Part shown: one piece after another, positions 25,638 through 37,081 of the stretch
Layout of the letters: every line of letters begins with the position of its first letter
How positions within the stretch are numbered: the first letter of the stretch is position 1
NCBI RefSeq assembly: GCF_001625215.2
Contig: NC_030384.2
Location: forward strand, 43,744,390-43,808,389
DNA length: 64,000 nt
DNA from: Daucus carota subsp. sativus
Taxonomy: Eukaryota > Streptophyta > Magnoliopsida > Apiales > Apiaceae
Direction: 5' to 3'
The notes under the pieces: generated by a model
Database searches by the model: none
The model's input: the letters and a program-made list of their open reading frames with translations, nothing else
What the model was told of the DNA's origin: nothing
Program-made: the position numbers and the translations under genes

Positions 25638-27475
25638 TGAAACATGAATAACTCTTTTAATTTGTCAATTAATACCCCTTTCTAGTACTCAGAGTTTAAA
25701 ACCCAAAATACTGCAGCTGATAAAGCAAGAAATACAGCTTACAAGACATCAATTGCAGTGAAAAACAAGAAACAATTTATATGATTAGATTGCAGAAGAA
25801 TTTAAGGAAATCAATAAAAAGTAAAAACCGAGAACAAACAAACATTATGATTAAGATATCAGACCTTACTCAAACGCTCGGAAGATTGAACAATCAAGAA
25901 TTCAGACAGGCCGCGAGTACGAAAGTGGAAACAATTGCCCGCATAACATTCAGAAGTATTTGACGAGGTTTAGGTTTCCCGCGAAGATGTTTGGCGCCGA
26001 TGTCAGGCCCGCTTACTGTTTTTACTACTTGAACAGAATTGGGTGGGTCGGGTATGCAATTAATAATCTAGTACTAATTGAATTTTGAGGCTCAAAGTAT
26101 GGGGCGATGTGAAGTCAAAGCCCAATGTCTCCCTACGAAATCCAGTCAATTAATTTATACTCTATGGGCCGGTTTTGTTTAAAAAACTTTTAAGTACTTA
26201 TAAAGTTTTTCCTTTAAAAAAAGGTACTTATAAATTTGTTTATAAGTTATAAGTGAAAATTAGGTGGTGTTTGTTTGGGAGCTGCTTCTGCTTTTCTTGA
26301 CCTGCTTGTGTAAAGAAGTAGAAGCACTTTTAAGAAACTGCAAATGTCAGCTTCTCTCACAGCTTCTCCTTCTTTTCCAAACACTTTATCGACTTATTTA
26401 CTTCTCACTTTTACTCCACTTCTTTACTATAAGCAAGAATTCACTTCTTTTAAGCTAACCCAAACGACCAAACGACCCTTTAGTCTTTAACTTTTTTTTT
26501 TTTTTTTTGAAATACCCCTTAGTCTTTAACTTGTGCTCTTGTAAAATTATGTTAGATATTTACAAATTATTAGCTGTGCTAAAAAATCGATGAAAATTTA
26601 AAATTAATCAATGTTAATAGTTGTTTGGTCAAGTTCTGTTACGATTAAGTGTTAATTGGTTCAAAAATTATTTTTTGAAAAGACTGTCAAAGATCGGATT
26701 AATCAATCAGAAATCAGTATAGTCGGTCAAAACTCGGTCAATTATTAAAAAATTGAAAATTTAATTTTATTAGGATAAAAATAATAAAACAATACAGTCT
26801 TTTGTGTGATAAAATTAAAAGTACATATATTATTTTAGTGATAAATAAATTTTATAAATTAATGATGTATTGAGTTTATAAGATGATTATGAATTTATAC
26901 TATATGAACATATAGTTACATAAAAATTTAAATTTATATTGAATTAATTCTAGTTTTGCGATTAATCTTCGAGTATAACACGTTAGAGGCAACAAGATTT
27001 GACATGTTGGTTTCTCGTTATTTATATAATTTGTTATTTATTAATTAAAATAAGACAGAGATACAAACAATCCAAGAAAGAGTAAAATAAATTAACCAAA
27101 TTATAATAAAAATAGAAAAAATATTATAAATTAACTATGCACACCTATTATAGACTAGCTAGTATATTATACTATTCATATGATGTCGTTCTTATTATAT
27201 TATTTTTATAATTTACAGGCTCTGTTGAGTATTTAAAATTTGCTAATTATCATTATAATTAAGTTTAAATAGAAGTCACCAAATATGATATGAAATAGAA
27301 ATATATCAGATTATTCTGTATTGGTAAGTATGATATCTAACACTAATGCGTAAACATATGATTTGCATGGAGAAGAATTAAAGTTGATAGATATATATAG
27401 CTTTACCTGACAAAAAAAGAAGACATCTATGGTTTGAATATGTGAGTATTAAGTATAAGTATTGAGAAAAAATAT
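25638..27475. other. Intergenic region with a possible hAT-type MITE
   Basis: Mostly AT-rich. At about 26263-26478 a GGTGTTTGTTTGGG start and a CCCAAACGACC end give weak inverted termini typical of small hAT-like MITEs; confidence in this is low. A poly-T run lies at 26491-26509. Part of 25860-25990 could be an upstream exon of the broken kelch-like gene, but no start or splice frame could be secured. Confidence 0.35.
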
Positions 27476-27830
27476 TCATGATTCAACATCAAATCCTTGG
27501 AAAATCTGTATGGACGGTGATGTTTCAGCAACAGTTTCTGCAGAAACTAAATGTAGGAAGCTCAAACAGTGTGGATCCATGCATTGTATATTTGAATCCA
27601 TGTCAACCATCCTCATATTCTGTAGTACTGTCGGTGGGGCATCTGGTCCCTTGTTAGAGTACACTTCAAAATCACTAGCGAACTAAAGACAGCCATACAA
27701 AATGATAATATCTATATCAAACCAAAACAAGAAATAGGACAACTATATTACTCCATACCTGTTTCATAATTCTAGCGGGTCCCTTTGTGTTAATTCATTT
27801 GCGATCCTTTACAAGGCACGTATCAGAATT
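27476..27830 (-). pseudogene. Unrecognised exon pair, possibly a gene relic
   Basis: On the minus strand, a terminal exon from about 27685 (after TGTCTTTAG) to 27476 is open for about 69 codons, starting FASDFEVYSNKGPDAPP and ending FQGFDVES-stop. Upstream, INTKGPARIMKQ ends exactly at a GTATGG donor near 27760 and joins in phase 0, but a TGA interrupts that frame about 12 codons before the donor. I do not recognise the protein. It may be the 3' end of a degraded gene or a gene fragment carried by a transposon. Confidence 0.25.
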
Positions 27831-28058
27831 TGGAATTGATAAACTTTAATATATTGAACATAATTTAGTCAAGGTTACATTTGACACGTAATATTGAGGA
27901 TGTTCAGATGTTGAGAAAACCAAAGGTAACGGGAGGAGTTAGCTAATCAGACTATAGTTAAATTTGAGATTATTCAGAAAGAAAAAAAAATCGTGTATCC
28001 TATTTTGTCCTAATTTTTTTAAAATTAAAACAATTGACAAGAGAAAAAATTTGAGATA

Positions 28059-30560
28059 AACTCTTAACCATTGAGCGCTCAATCATGCATACTTTTAATC
28101 ATACTGATACCATAATATAATTGCCTTGTCGATCGATGATGCCATCACAAATTTTATTTTTATCTGTGATATGTGTATATATGATTTTGTACATACAATT
28201 TTTGATAAAACATGATAAAATTGATTTAAGATCGTAAAATAAATTATATATATTAAAATTTTTGAAAAAATACATAAAACCTTGATTCTTGAACCATGTT
28301 AAACTAAGTGAAAATAAGTGATATATTCAAATTTTATAACTGAATTTTGATCATAGATATATCATTTATTGTTTCAAATCAATTAATTATGTTCTACACA
28401 TAAAATGAGAGTATTATATGTGAAAAATGATAGTTAATGGAAAGGGAAAATACGATGAAATTATAGATTAAAGTGGTGGTACCACATCAAAATATCCTTT
28501 CTTTTTATATACATATTTTGGTTTCAGCATATGAGTTCTTTCATAAATTACTAGTAAAGTCCTGATCATCTTGGCTGATGACCAGTTATCGCCAAATTAA
28601 AGGACCAATATATAACGCTTTGTTATTTCGCCCTAACAGTTAACTACGTATAATAATGGCAAGTGAGGAGATTATCTACCCGATAGCATCAAGCAGCAGG
28701 CAGCAGCGTTGATATATATATGCAACATCTGAGAGGATGCTTTTGGTGGTCCAACACATACATGCATCCACTTCAGGACTCTTCTCAAATGGACAGTTAG
28801 AGCATCTTCAATGGTGCTCTTAAATCACTCTTTAAAATATAATATAATATTTGGCTCCTAGTGAATTAAGACATTGAAAAAGATTTCAACTTCAATGCTC
28901 CTCTTTGTACTTGCTCCTTATTCATATTTTATTCATATTAATGAGAGGGAAAAGTAAAAAGAGAGAGATGTTGGAGGTAAAGTTGGAGAGAACTAATATT
29001 ATATTCATGAAAAAAAAGTTAAGAGCTCTTACATGCTCTTTAAAAAAGAGGAGAGATGATGAGCTCTTAAATTTTTAAAGAGCTTCAAGGAGCCCATTGG
29101 AGCTCTAATTTTTGCTTTGCTCTTTAAATATGAAGTTAAGAGCTTATTTAGAGAGCCCCTTGGAGATGCTCTTAAGGGCTGATCATTTATATTATACCCC
29201 ATTTATTTTTGTGCTTGGTATATATGCATACACATGCTGCACACATAATATCCGATTTCCGGCTAATTCTGAATGATAAACGATTGAAAATTTTATGAGT
29301 AAAAGTTTCAGCCGGGTCGTTTTCTGTCACTGGCTCACTAAGGCGCTATCAAACCATATATATACCTGCTGCCTACACTCTACACAAACGCAGTAAGTAG
29401 TTATAACACGTATTTGAGAATAATTTTTTTACAAAAAAACAGAATTTTATAATAGGATCAAATGAATATATATAAAGTTTTATATCTAAATAATGATAGA
29501 GTATGAAAATGATAATGCATTCAAATAAAAATCATTATAATTATAATAAAATTTTAAATTTTAAAAAATAATTTAAATCGGTGTTTGACACGGGTTATAA
29601 GCGTAGATTATAATCATTATATCAATTGATTTGATCCACCCTAAAATTCTCTCTCTTTTTATTACTCTTAATTAAGCTCTTTTTAATGTTTCTTCAATAA
29701 TTTTCAATTTATTTAAGTTTTATTTGCTTTTCAAAAAAAAAAAAGTTTTATTTGGTTTTCCCTTAGTTTGATTTTTGTTTGGGTTTATTGTCGTTCATTC
29801 TGCCTGAGATTATACAGATCTGCGGAATTTTCTTCAATGATAAAAATTTATATTGAATGTATTTATGGTCGATTGCTCAAAACAAACGGTGAGAATATTA
29901 CACCATGTACACATCTCTTCAAAAAATTAGTTAGTTGCATATCAAAGAAGAAATAAATAAACAGCGATATGATTATGCGCTTGTTCAATTTCGATTATAT
30001 ATCTGTAAGATGCATGGTTTTTCATTAAATTATTTTTCTTTTTCAAAAAAATAAGAATATATATTTGATCATTCAATTTCACTGTACAGGGTATTAAAGT
30101 TAAAGGCTCAAATCTCCTAACCAAATAATAAAATAAATAATTAAATACACATATATTATCTAGTTATTAATATAAAACAAAGTATATTATACATGTTATA
30201 ATTTATTATTGACACAAGGTTTATTAAAATTACATTAAATTATTAAGGGGTGAACATAAATATTAAAAGAACGCACATGGTTTTATAATATGGTGTATAT
30301 AATTTATGAAGCAAATAATAATTGATTCCCGCATGATAACAAGACACATTGTGTTTTCGTCGAACAAAGAACAATGATGCATATGCTTGAGAATAAATCT
30401 TTTTATATATGATCCAGACAGACAGGATAAAGAGTTCTATCTCATAAGGAACACAGAAATGCTAAGCATGAAGATATAAAGATCATGGGTTCGTGGATTT
30501 GGGGGCATGTCAACCACTGATTAGCAAAAACACATTCTGCAGGGAAGAAAAAGAAAGGGG
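28059..30560. repeat. Copy A of a tandem segmental duplication
   Basis: This 2.5-kb segment aligns collinearly with 30852-33268. Shared blocks include the GATTATCTACCC / CATCTGAGAGGATGC region, AAATCGGTGTTTG.CACGGG, and the end block from GAACGCACATGG through CATTCTGCAGGGAAG. It contains the MITE at 28800-29171 and about 100 bp (about 29295-29395) absent from copy B. No ORF is conserved between copies, so the duplicated unit looks non-coding. Confidence 0.9.
28800..29171. mobile_element. PIF/Harbinger MITE inserted in copy A only
   Basis: Ends GAGCATCTTCAATGG and CCTTGGAGATGCTC are inverted and flanked by TTA (28797-28799 and 29172-29174). The matching place in copy B (about 31610-31622) runs straight through with no element, reading CAGTTGAGGG, so it is an empty-site allele of the same locus. 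The insertion is therefore younger than the duplication, unless copy B lost the element cleanly. Confidence 0.9.
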
Positions 30561-30851
30561 AAAAATTTGAGAACATTTTGATACCTAGCATTTTACTAAA
30601 AAACTAATTATAAATTAATTATGGAAACGACATATGCACACCCTTGATATATAAATTTCTTAAAATATATATATATGTCCAACCCTCCAAAAATTTTTAG
30701 TTAAAATTCAATATATTATACCATTATTAAAAATTATAAATAATATGCAAAATTTTATTTATTCCAATTAAACATTATCTTTGTCTGAAAATATAGTTAA
30801 TTCATTGATGTTGGCTATATATAACTAATATCTTGTAATAAGATTACACAT

Positions 30852-33268
30852 AACTCTTAACCATTGAACGCCTAATATGCATACTTTTAATCTCACTGAT
30901 ACCATAATATAATTGTCTTGTCAATGTTGCCATCACAAATTTTACCATAATATAATTGTCTTGTCAATGTTGCCATCACAAATTTTATTTTTCTGTGATA
31001 TATGTATATATGATTTTGTACATACAATGTTCCATAAAGCGTGATAAAATTGATTTAAGATCGTAAAATAAATTGTATATTTTAATTTTTTTAAAAAAAA
31101 TACATAAAACCTTGATTCTTGAAACATGTTAAACTAAGTGAAAATAAGTGATATATTCAAATTTTATAATTGAATCTTGATCATTAATATATCATATATT
31201 ATTTTAAATCAATTAATTATGTTCTACACATAAAATTAATGAGAATATTATATGTGAAAAATGAGAGTTAATGAAGGGAAAATATGATAGAAATTATAAA
31301 TTAAAGTGGTGGTACCACATCAAAATATCCTTTCTTTTTATATACATATTTTGCTGAAGTAAAGTCCTCATCTTCACTGATGACCAGTTATCGCCAAATT
31401 AAAGGACCAAGTATAACGCTTTACTATTATTTAGCCCTAACAGTTTGGCAGACGTGTAAAACCAACGTTAACTACGTATAATAATGGCAAGTGAGGAGAT
31501 TATCTACCCGGTAGCATCAAGCAGCAGCGTTGATATATGCAACATCTGAGAGGATGCTTTTGGTGGTCCAACACTACACATACCCACTTCAGGACTCTTC
31601 TCAAATTGACAGTTGAGGGTTGATCATTTATATTATACCCCATTTATTTTTGTGCTTGTTATATATGCATACACATGCTACACACATAATATCCATCCTC
31701 AAAAATTTACTCCGATTTCCGGCCAATTTTGAATAATAAACGATTGAAAATTTTCAGTAAGTAGACTTATAACGTCGAGAACAACAGATATGAGAAACGA
31801 AGAATATAGTTACGGTGACAGGTTCATCCAACACATCCACCCCAGGTGGGTGATCCAGTTACATGCACAGGCTGCAATCTCCAAAAGCCCATCTGCATGC
31901 CTCCTCATTGGTCGTGATTCATGGCTATTGACATCACATGATCGAGTTTTCTTTCGCACAAGCATTCAATTGATCAAGTATCCCTTGAGATGGAACGTCG
32001 AAAAGTACTAAATTATCAAAATTTGATTATTATTGTAAAAAAAATTATTGAATAAAATTTAATGTAAAACAGGGTATAAAAATAAAACAGAACACTGAAA
32101 TTAATTCATATCATAACACGTATTTTTTAGAATAATTTTTTTAGAAAAACAAAATTTTATAATAGGATCAAATTAATATATATAAAGTTTTATATCTAAA
32201 TAATGAAAATGATCGCGCAATCAAATAAAAATCATTCTAATTATAAAAATTTTAAATTTTAAAAATTTATTTAAATCGGTGTTTGGCACGGGTCATAAGC
32301 GTTGATTATAATCATTATATCAATTGATTTGATCCACCCTAAAATTCTCTCTCTTGGCATCTTTTTATTACTCTTAATTAAGCTCTTGTTAATTTTTCTT
32401 CAATATATAAGTTTTCAATTTATTTAAATTTTATTTGGTTTCTCCTTAGTTTGGTTTTTGTTTGGGTAATTTATTGTCGTTCATCATATTGACATTACAG
32501 ATCTACGGAATTTTCATGGTGTTGATTCAGCGATAAAGATTTATATGAGATGTATTTATGGTCGATTATTCAAAACAACCGTGAGAGTATTACACCATGT
32601 ACGTATCTCTTCAAAAAATTGCTTAGTTACATACCGAAGAAGAAATAATTAAACAACGATATGATTTTGCATTTGTTCAATTTCGATTATATATCTGCAT
32701 ATGTATGACTTTTCATTATTGAATTACTTTCCTTTTTCAAAAAAATAAGAATATATATTGGATCCTTCAAATTGAATTTCTAAATTTCACTATACAGGGT
32801 ATTAAAGTTAAAGGCTCAAATCCCGTAACTATATAATAAAATAAATAATTAAATAAACATATATTATCTAGTTATTAATATAAAACAAAGTATATTATAC
32901 ATGTTATAATTTATTATTGACACAAGGTTTATTAAAATTATATTAAATTATTAAGGGGTGAACATAAATATTAAAAGAACGCACATGGTTTTATAATATG
33001 GTGTATATAATTTATGAAGCAAATAATAATTAATTCCCGCATGATTACAAGACACATTGTGTTTTCGTCGAACAAAGAATAATGATGCATATGCTTCCGA
33101 ATAAATCTTTTTATATGTGATCCAGACAGACAGGATAAAGAGTTCTATCTCATAAGGAACACAGAAATGCTAAACATGAAGATATAAAGATCATGGGTTC
33201 GTGGATCTGGGGGCATGTCAACCACTGATTAGCAAAAACACATTCTGCAGGGAAGAAAAAGAAAGGGG
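30852..33268. repeat. Copy B of the tandem segmental duplication
   Basis: Collinear with 28059-30560. It differs by lacking the MITE, by a 43-bp internal tandem repeat (30901-30943 and 30944-30986), and by about 350 bp of private sequence (about 31757-32111). The end block from GAACGCACATGG to the purine-rich GAAGAAAAAGAAAGGGG is the best-preserved part; beyond it the copies diverge abruptly. Confidence 0.9.
30901..30986. repeat. Two perfect 43-bp tandem units
   Basis: The unit starting ACCATAATATAATTGTCTTG is present twice head to tail in copy B and once, in diverged form, in copy A, so this is a secondary duplication. Confidence 0.9.
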
Positions 33269-34640
33269 GAGAGGACCCAAGACAGTAGTTGTTCATAGGC
33301 AGAGTCATCATCAAGCCAACTTTTGTGAAAGCTGGGAAATCATGTATCAAGAGGAATAATTGAACACAAGAAAGCAACACCTCCCCTAAGAAGTCCAAAA
33401 CACATGACACACAGACAATATTTATGCACTCGCTCGCGACTGCCTGCTGCAGCTTCAGCGAGCTAGCGAGATGAGAAAAGGCCATATTATATTATTTGTA
33501 ATTTATGTAAGCAAATGTATATGCTAGGTACAGAAGAAGCCATATGATTTATAAAGAGAGAATGTGTGATTATTCTCAGGATGTTGACGCATCAATCTTG
33601 GTGGCCTCATTTGAGCCAGGGGGACCAAACATTTGGATCTAGAGTTTACAATTATTTCATGTCCACAAGTCCTGCACAAGTGGACACTAGTTACAATCTA
33701 TCATCATTATACCACATAGGATCGATTGATGCAATTATCTGCCAACTCTATACCAGAATTTGTTTAAATATGAAGGCATATATATATAATATCGATCTCA
33801 AGCAAGAGGCAAGAAGAGATGTGGCCACAAGATGACAAAATTCGAGAAGTATATTGAAAAGGAAATCATTAAGCAAAGTAATTAAGCGTCATTTATATAA
33901 ATATAGTTTTGGATTATATGATATATATGTAGGAATGAATCACAAGTGGTGCATGCAGTTGAAATGAAAAGTGGAAAGGCATGATAACTAAAATGAAATG
34001 GTCCCCTCAAAATCTAGCTAGCTCTCTTCATCTATTAAAACCACTTTGATTTTAATGGCAAGGGGACTCCAATCAATGAAGGGTTGTTGTTAGGGTTCTC
34101 TGATGTGGATTTTAAAGCAATGTCGATCGAGTACACCCCAGGGGGGACCATTTTATATATACACACACACATGTGAGTTGTGAGTTGTGTGTGTGCAGAG
34201 GTCGAATTTGAATAATCCTATATATATATATATGTTTAGGATAGTTGATTAAATAAGAAGGAAATTAAATAAAAGAAAAGGGCAGTGGGGTTGAAATAGT
34301 GATGAAGATAGTAAAAAGGCTAGGTAGCTGAGGAAGAAAGGAGGAGAGGGACTTGTCGTGTATAATGGAGAGGAAAAGGAAGGATTACTCGTATATAAGA
34401 AGAAGATGGGAACAGTAGCGGATAGGAATAATTTGCTATAAAGGTGAAGCATGCACACATATATAGCGGACAGACTGTAAATGCAGACAGATTACACCAT
34501 ATACATTGCTCTATGTGTATGAGTTTGTATCATTAAATTACCATTTTAGATGGATACTCTATGCAGACCTAGCTGACGCTCTGAACACATGCAACCCCCT
34601 ATAACTATCATTCTATCACACAATATATACCCGCAAGCCC
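33269..34640. other. Intergenic region downstream of the duplication
   Basis: No recognised gene. A 111-codon minus-strand ORF (33485-33150) runs into the duplicated block and has no recognisable domain; it is probably chance. A short TA repeat lies near 34219-34232 and CA/TG repeats near 34160-34194. Confidence 0.4.
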
Positions 34641-34647
34641 GCAACAA

Positions 34648-34673
34648 GACAATCAACTCCCCCTCTCTCTCTC

Positions 34674-34717
<44 letters not shown>

Positions 34718-34724
34718 CCTCCCT

Positions 34725-34777
<53 letters not shown>

Positions 34778-34856
34778 CCTCTCTCCCTCTCTCCCTCTCT
34801 CTCTCTCGCCCCCCCCTCCCTCTCTAGTCTCTCCCTCCCCCCCCCCCTCTCTCCCA
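34648..34856. repeat. CT/CCCT microsatellite
   Basis: About 200 bases of almost pure pyrimidine on the plus strand: (CT)n blocks interrupted by CCCT and poly-C segments. It lies 1.5 kb upstream of the zinc-finger gene. The 101-codon Ser/Leu ORF across it is only the translation of the repeat. Confidence 0.95.
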
Positions 34857-36325
34857 GATCTCTACATGATTCGCGTCAAAGTGGAAAAGAATAGCTTTTG
34901 AGTTTAACCGACAGTATAAAAGTATACTTCGATTGAGGAATCCGAGAAAGCAAGCAGTAGTGCAGTACTGATCAAGAAATCAATGGACTTTGACAAAAAA
35001 TTCTTTGGCATTTAGCTCTTTTGCCTCAATGCATGGATGTTAAATTAAAAATCACTCGGCTAAGGCCATTGACGTACGGTTAATTATATATATGCGAGTG
35101 ATCAAATAAAAACCACTAAACATACAACGGACATATAATCCGAAATAAGCAGCAAAGGAGACAGAGTTTACATTTTTCAAGTAAATGTACATTGTGCGAT
35201 TTACCGTAATACAAAATGTGTTCTTGGTTTTACCATTTACCTGTGCTTTAGTGCAAGTATAGTACAATGAGATAGAGAGAAAGAGGTGGCCCGAGGCTGG
35301 GCGATGTCCTTTGTAAATTTAGGGAGGGGAGAGGGATGATTATGTGTTCCCAAATGACTTAAACTTGATAACAAAGGAGAGGACCACACTGCGCCCCTGC
35401 AACATCACCTTGCCAAACATGTAAAATCATCCAATTAACCAGCTACGCCAACTTCAACTACCTGGTCCCTCCTCTCAATTCAACCCCTCCCATTTTTATC
35501 CATGTCAAATCCAATATTGCCCTCTTCTCTATTTATGTTAGCCTATGGCCGTTGAGTTTCTGATATAGCAAAATTGCTGTATATGCCAGTTGCCTTAGAA
35601 TATAGTAATAAACAGTATTAGTCCCTAACAGAAAGTGGCTACTGATTAAAGGATGATAACTTTTGCTTACAAGCAACTGATACCAAGGACGACATGTATA
35701 TAAAAGAGAGGATCCTGGTGCAGTAAGTAAATCAAGCTCTCATCCCAACCTAATTAAACTACTCTTCCCCCGTACTTGAGCGATATATATAAAGTACATG
35801 CACATAAATGGCTTTTTTGGTAACTCCAACTCATTATCAACGTTTAGAGTACTTTTATTCAGACGGGCGCACAGTGATTCAGACGAGAACAATTTTTGTC
35901 ATGAGAATTATATTATCATACAATTTTTTTATAGGGGAGAATAACTATTCTTACATTAAAGTTTGTTACTTAAATACAATACTGCATTTCTACATATGTA
36001 TGAACTAAATATATATAATTATGACAAAATCTTGTATTACATACATAAAGTTTGATGCATATTTTAAATTACAAGACAAGGGTCAGCTGCTCTAATTATC
36101 CATATATGTAACAATCCGACCAGTTAACTAGTTTGTTTGCCCCACCGAATTCTCTTCCCACACTGTACAAAGAACGACTCTTCCTCTCCACCCTTTTCTC
36201 ATTCTCCTAACCATTTCTTCCTCCTCATAATTTCCCACCAGCCTTTTCCAAGATAGTGTACGGCACACTAGTTCTCTTCTTCTTTCAAAATCTAGCTCAG
36301 TTCCTTACATACCCTCTTTTCTCTT
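34857..36325. promoter_or_regulatory. Upstream region of the C2H2 zinc-finger gene
   Basis: The last 200 bases before the start codon are CT-rich (about 36170-36320), as in many plant 5' leaders. Further upstream there is only AT-rich sequence without a recognised gene. No TATA box can be assigned with confidence. Confidence 0.35.
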
Positions 36326-37081
36326 ATGGAGAAGGAGACTCATGACTTCATGAATGTGGATTCCTTCTCCGAGTTGCCTTTTCTTCGACCGTCTCCCCCT
36401 GTCAAAGAAAAGGGCATTCGCCTATTCGGCAAACAATTCAGTAGCGGCGATGCTCACAAACTCTCCTCGGCCGACTCAGAATCCGCGGATGGAAACGGCC
36501 GAGGAGAGCTGAGCAGTGCCGCTACCAATGAAAACGAAAACGGAGAGAGTAACAGGAAGTTCGAGTGTCATTATTGCTGCAGGAACTTCCCTACTTCACA
36601 AGCCTTGGGAGGCCATCAAAACGCGCACAAGCGAGAGCGTCAACAAGCCAAGCGAGCGCACCTTCAGTCAGCCATGGTCCATGGCGGCTACCCCGAGGCA
36701 CACGTGTACGGGATCATGAACTACAATCGGTTCGGCTCGGCTCCATCACCCCCAGTCATGCCCTACCACTCTTCCTCGTCATGGAGTTCCACCACTATCG
36801 ATAATAACAGTAGATTTTACGGAGGCCACGGCCTTTATAATTCGCATAGGCCGCAGCCGATTACAGGAAGTCCGTTGGCTCTGTGGCGAGTTCCATCAGC
36901 GCACAGCCCGTCTGGTTATAGCTATGAGCGTGCCGTGAATCCTCCTCCATTGTTCGCAAACGATGAAATGAAAGCGTCGTCGCTGAATATTAATGCAGGC
37001 TCAAGCTCGCAGAACCGGTACCTATACGAATCCAAGGCGAGTCATGTGAAGGACCATGTGAGTTTGGATCTACATCTGTAG
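36326..37081 (+). CDS. Single-finger C2H2 transcription factor, GIS/ZFP8 type, with EAR motif
   Basis: Intronless gene for 251 residues. One plant-type C2H2 finger at about residues 79-101 (Cys81, Cys84, His97, His101) carries the QALGGH signature in FPTSQALGGHQNAHKRER. The N-terminus (MEKETHDFMNVDSFSELPF) and the IRLFGKQF block are characteristic of the ZFP5/ZFP6/ZFP8/GIS group. In Arabidopsis these nuclear factors promote trichome initiation downstream of gibberellin and cytokinin signals. The C-terminus ends LDLHL (247-251), an LxLxL EAR motif that can recruit co-repressors. The middle is Ser/Tyr/Pro-rich and disordered-looking. Assignment to ZFP8 rather than GIS or GIS2 needs a tree, so no symbol is given. 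Confidence 0.92.
   Translation: MEKETHDFMNVDSFSELPFLRPSPPVKEKGIRLFGKQFSSGDAHKLSSADSESADGNGRGELSSAATNENENGESNRKFECHYCCRNFPTSQALGGHQNAHKRERQQAKRAHLQSAMVHGGYPEAHVYGIMNYNRFGSAPSPPVMPYHSSSSWSSTTIDNNSRFYGGHGLYNSHRPQPITGSPLALWRVPSAHSPSGYSYERAVNPPPLFANDEMKASSLNINAGSSSQNRYLYESKASHVKDHVSLDLHL

Noticed and set aside
33150-33485. 111-codon minus ORF and a stretch resembling a miR396-star word (GTGAAAGCTGGGAAAT)
   Set aside because: No hairpin partner arm was found, the match to miR396 is poor, and the ORF crosses the end of the segmental duplication.
34589-34894. 101-codon ORF rich in Ser and Leu
   Set aside because: It is only the translation of the CT microsatellite.
35808-36008. 66-codon ORF before the zinc-finger gene
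   Set aside because: No recognisable features, AT-rich, no homologous context.
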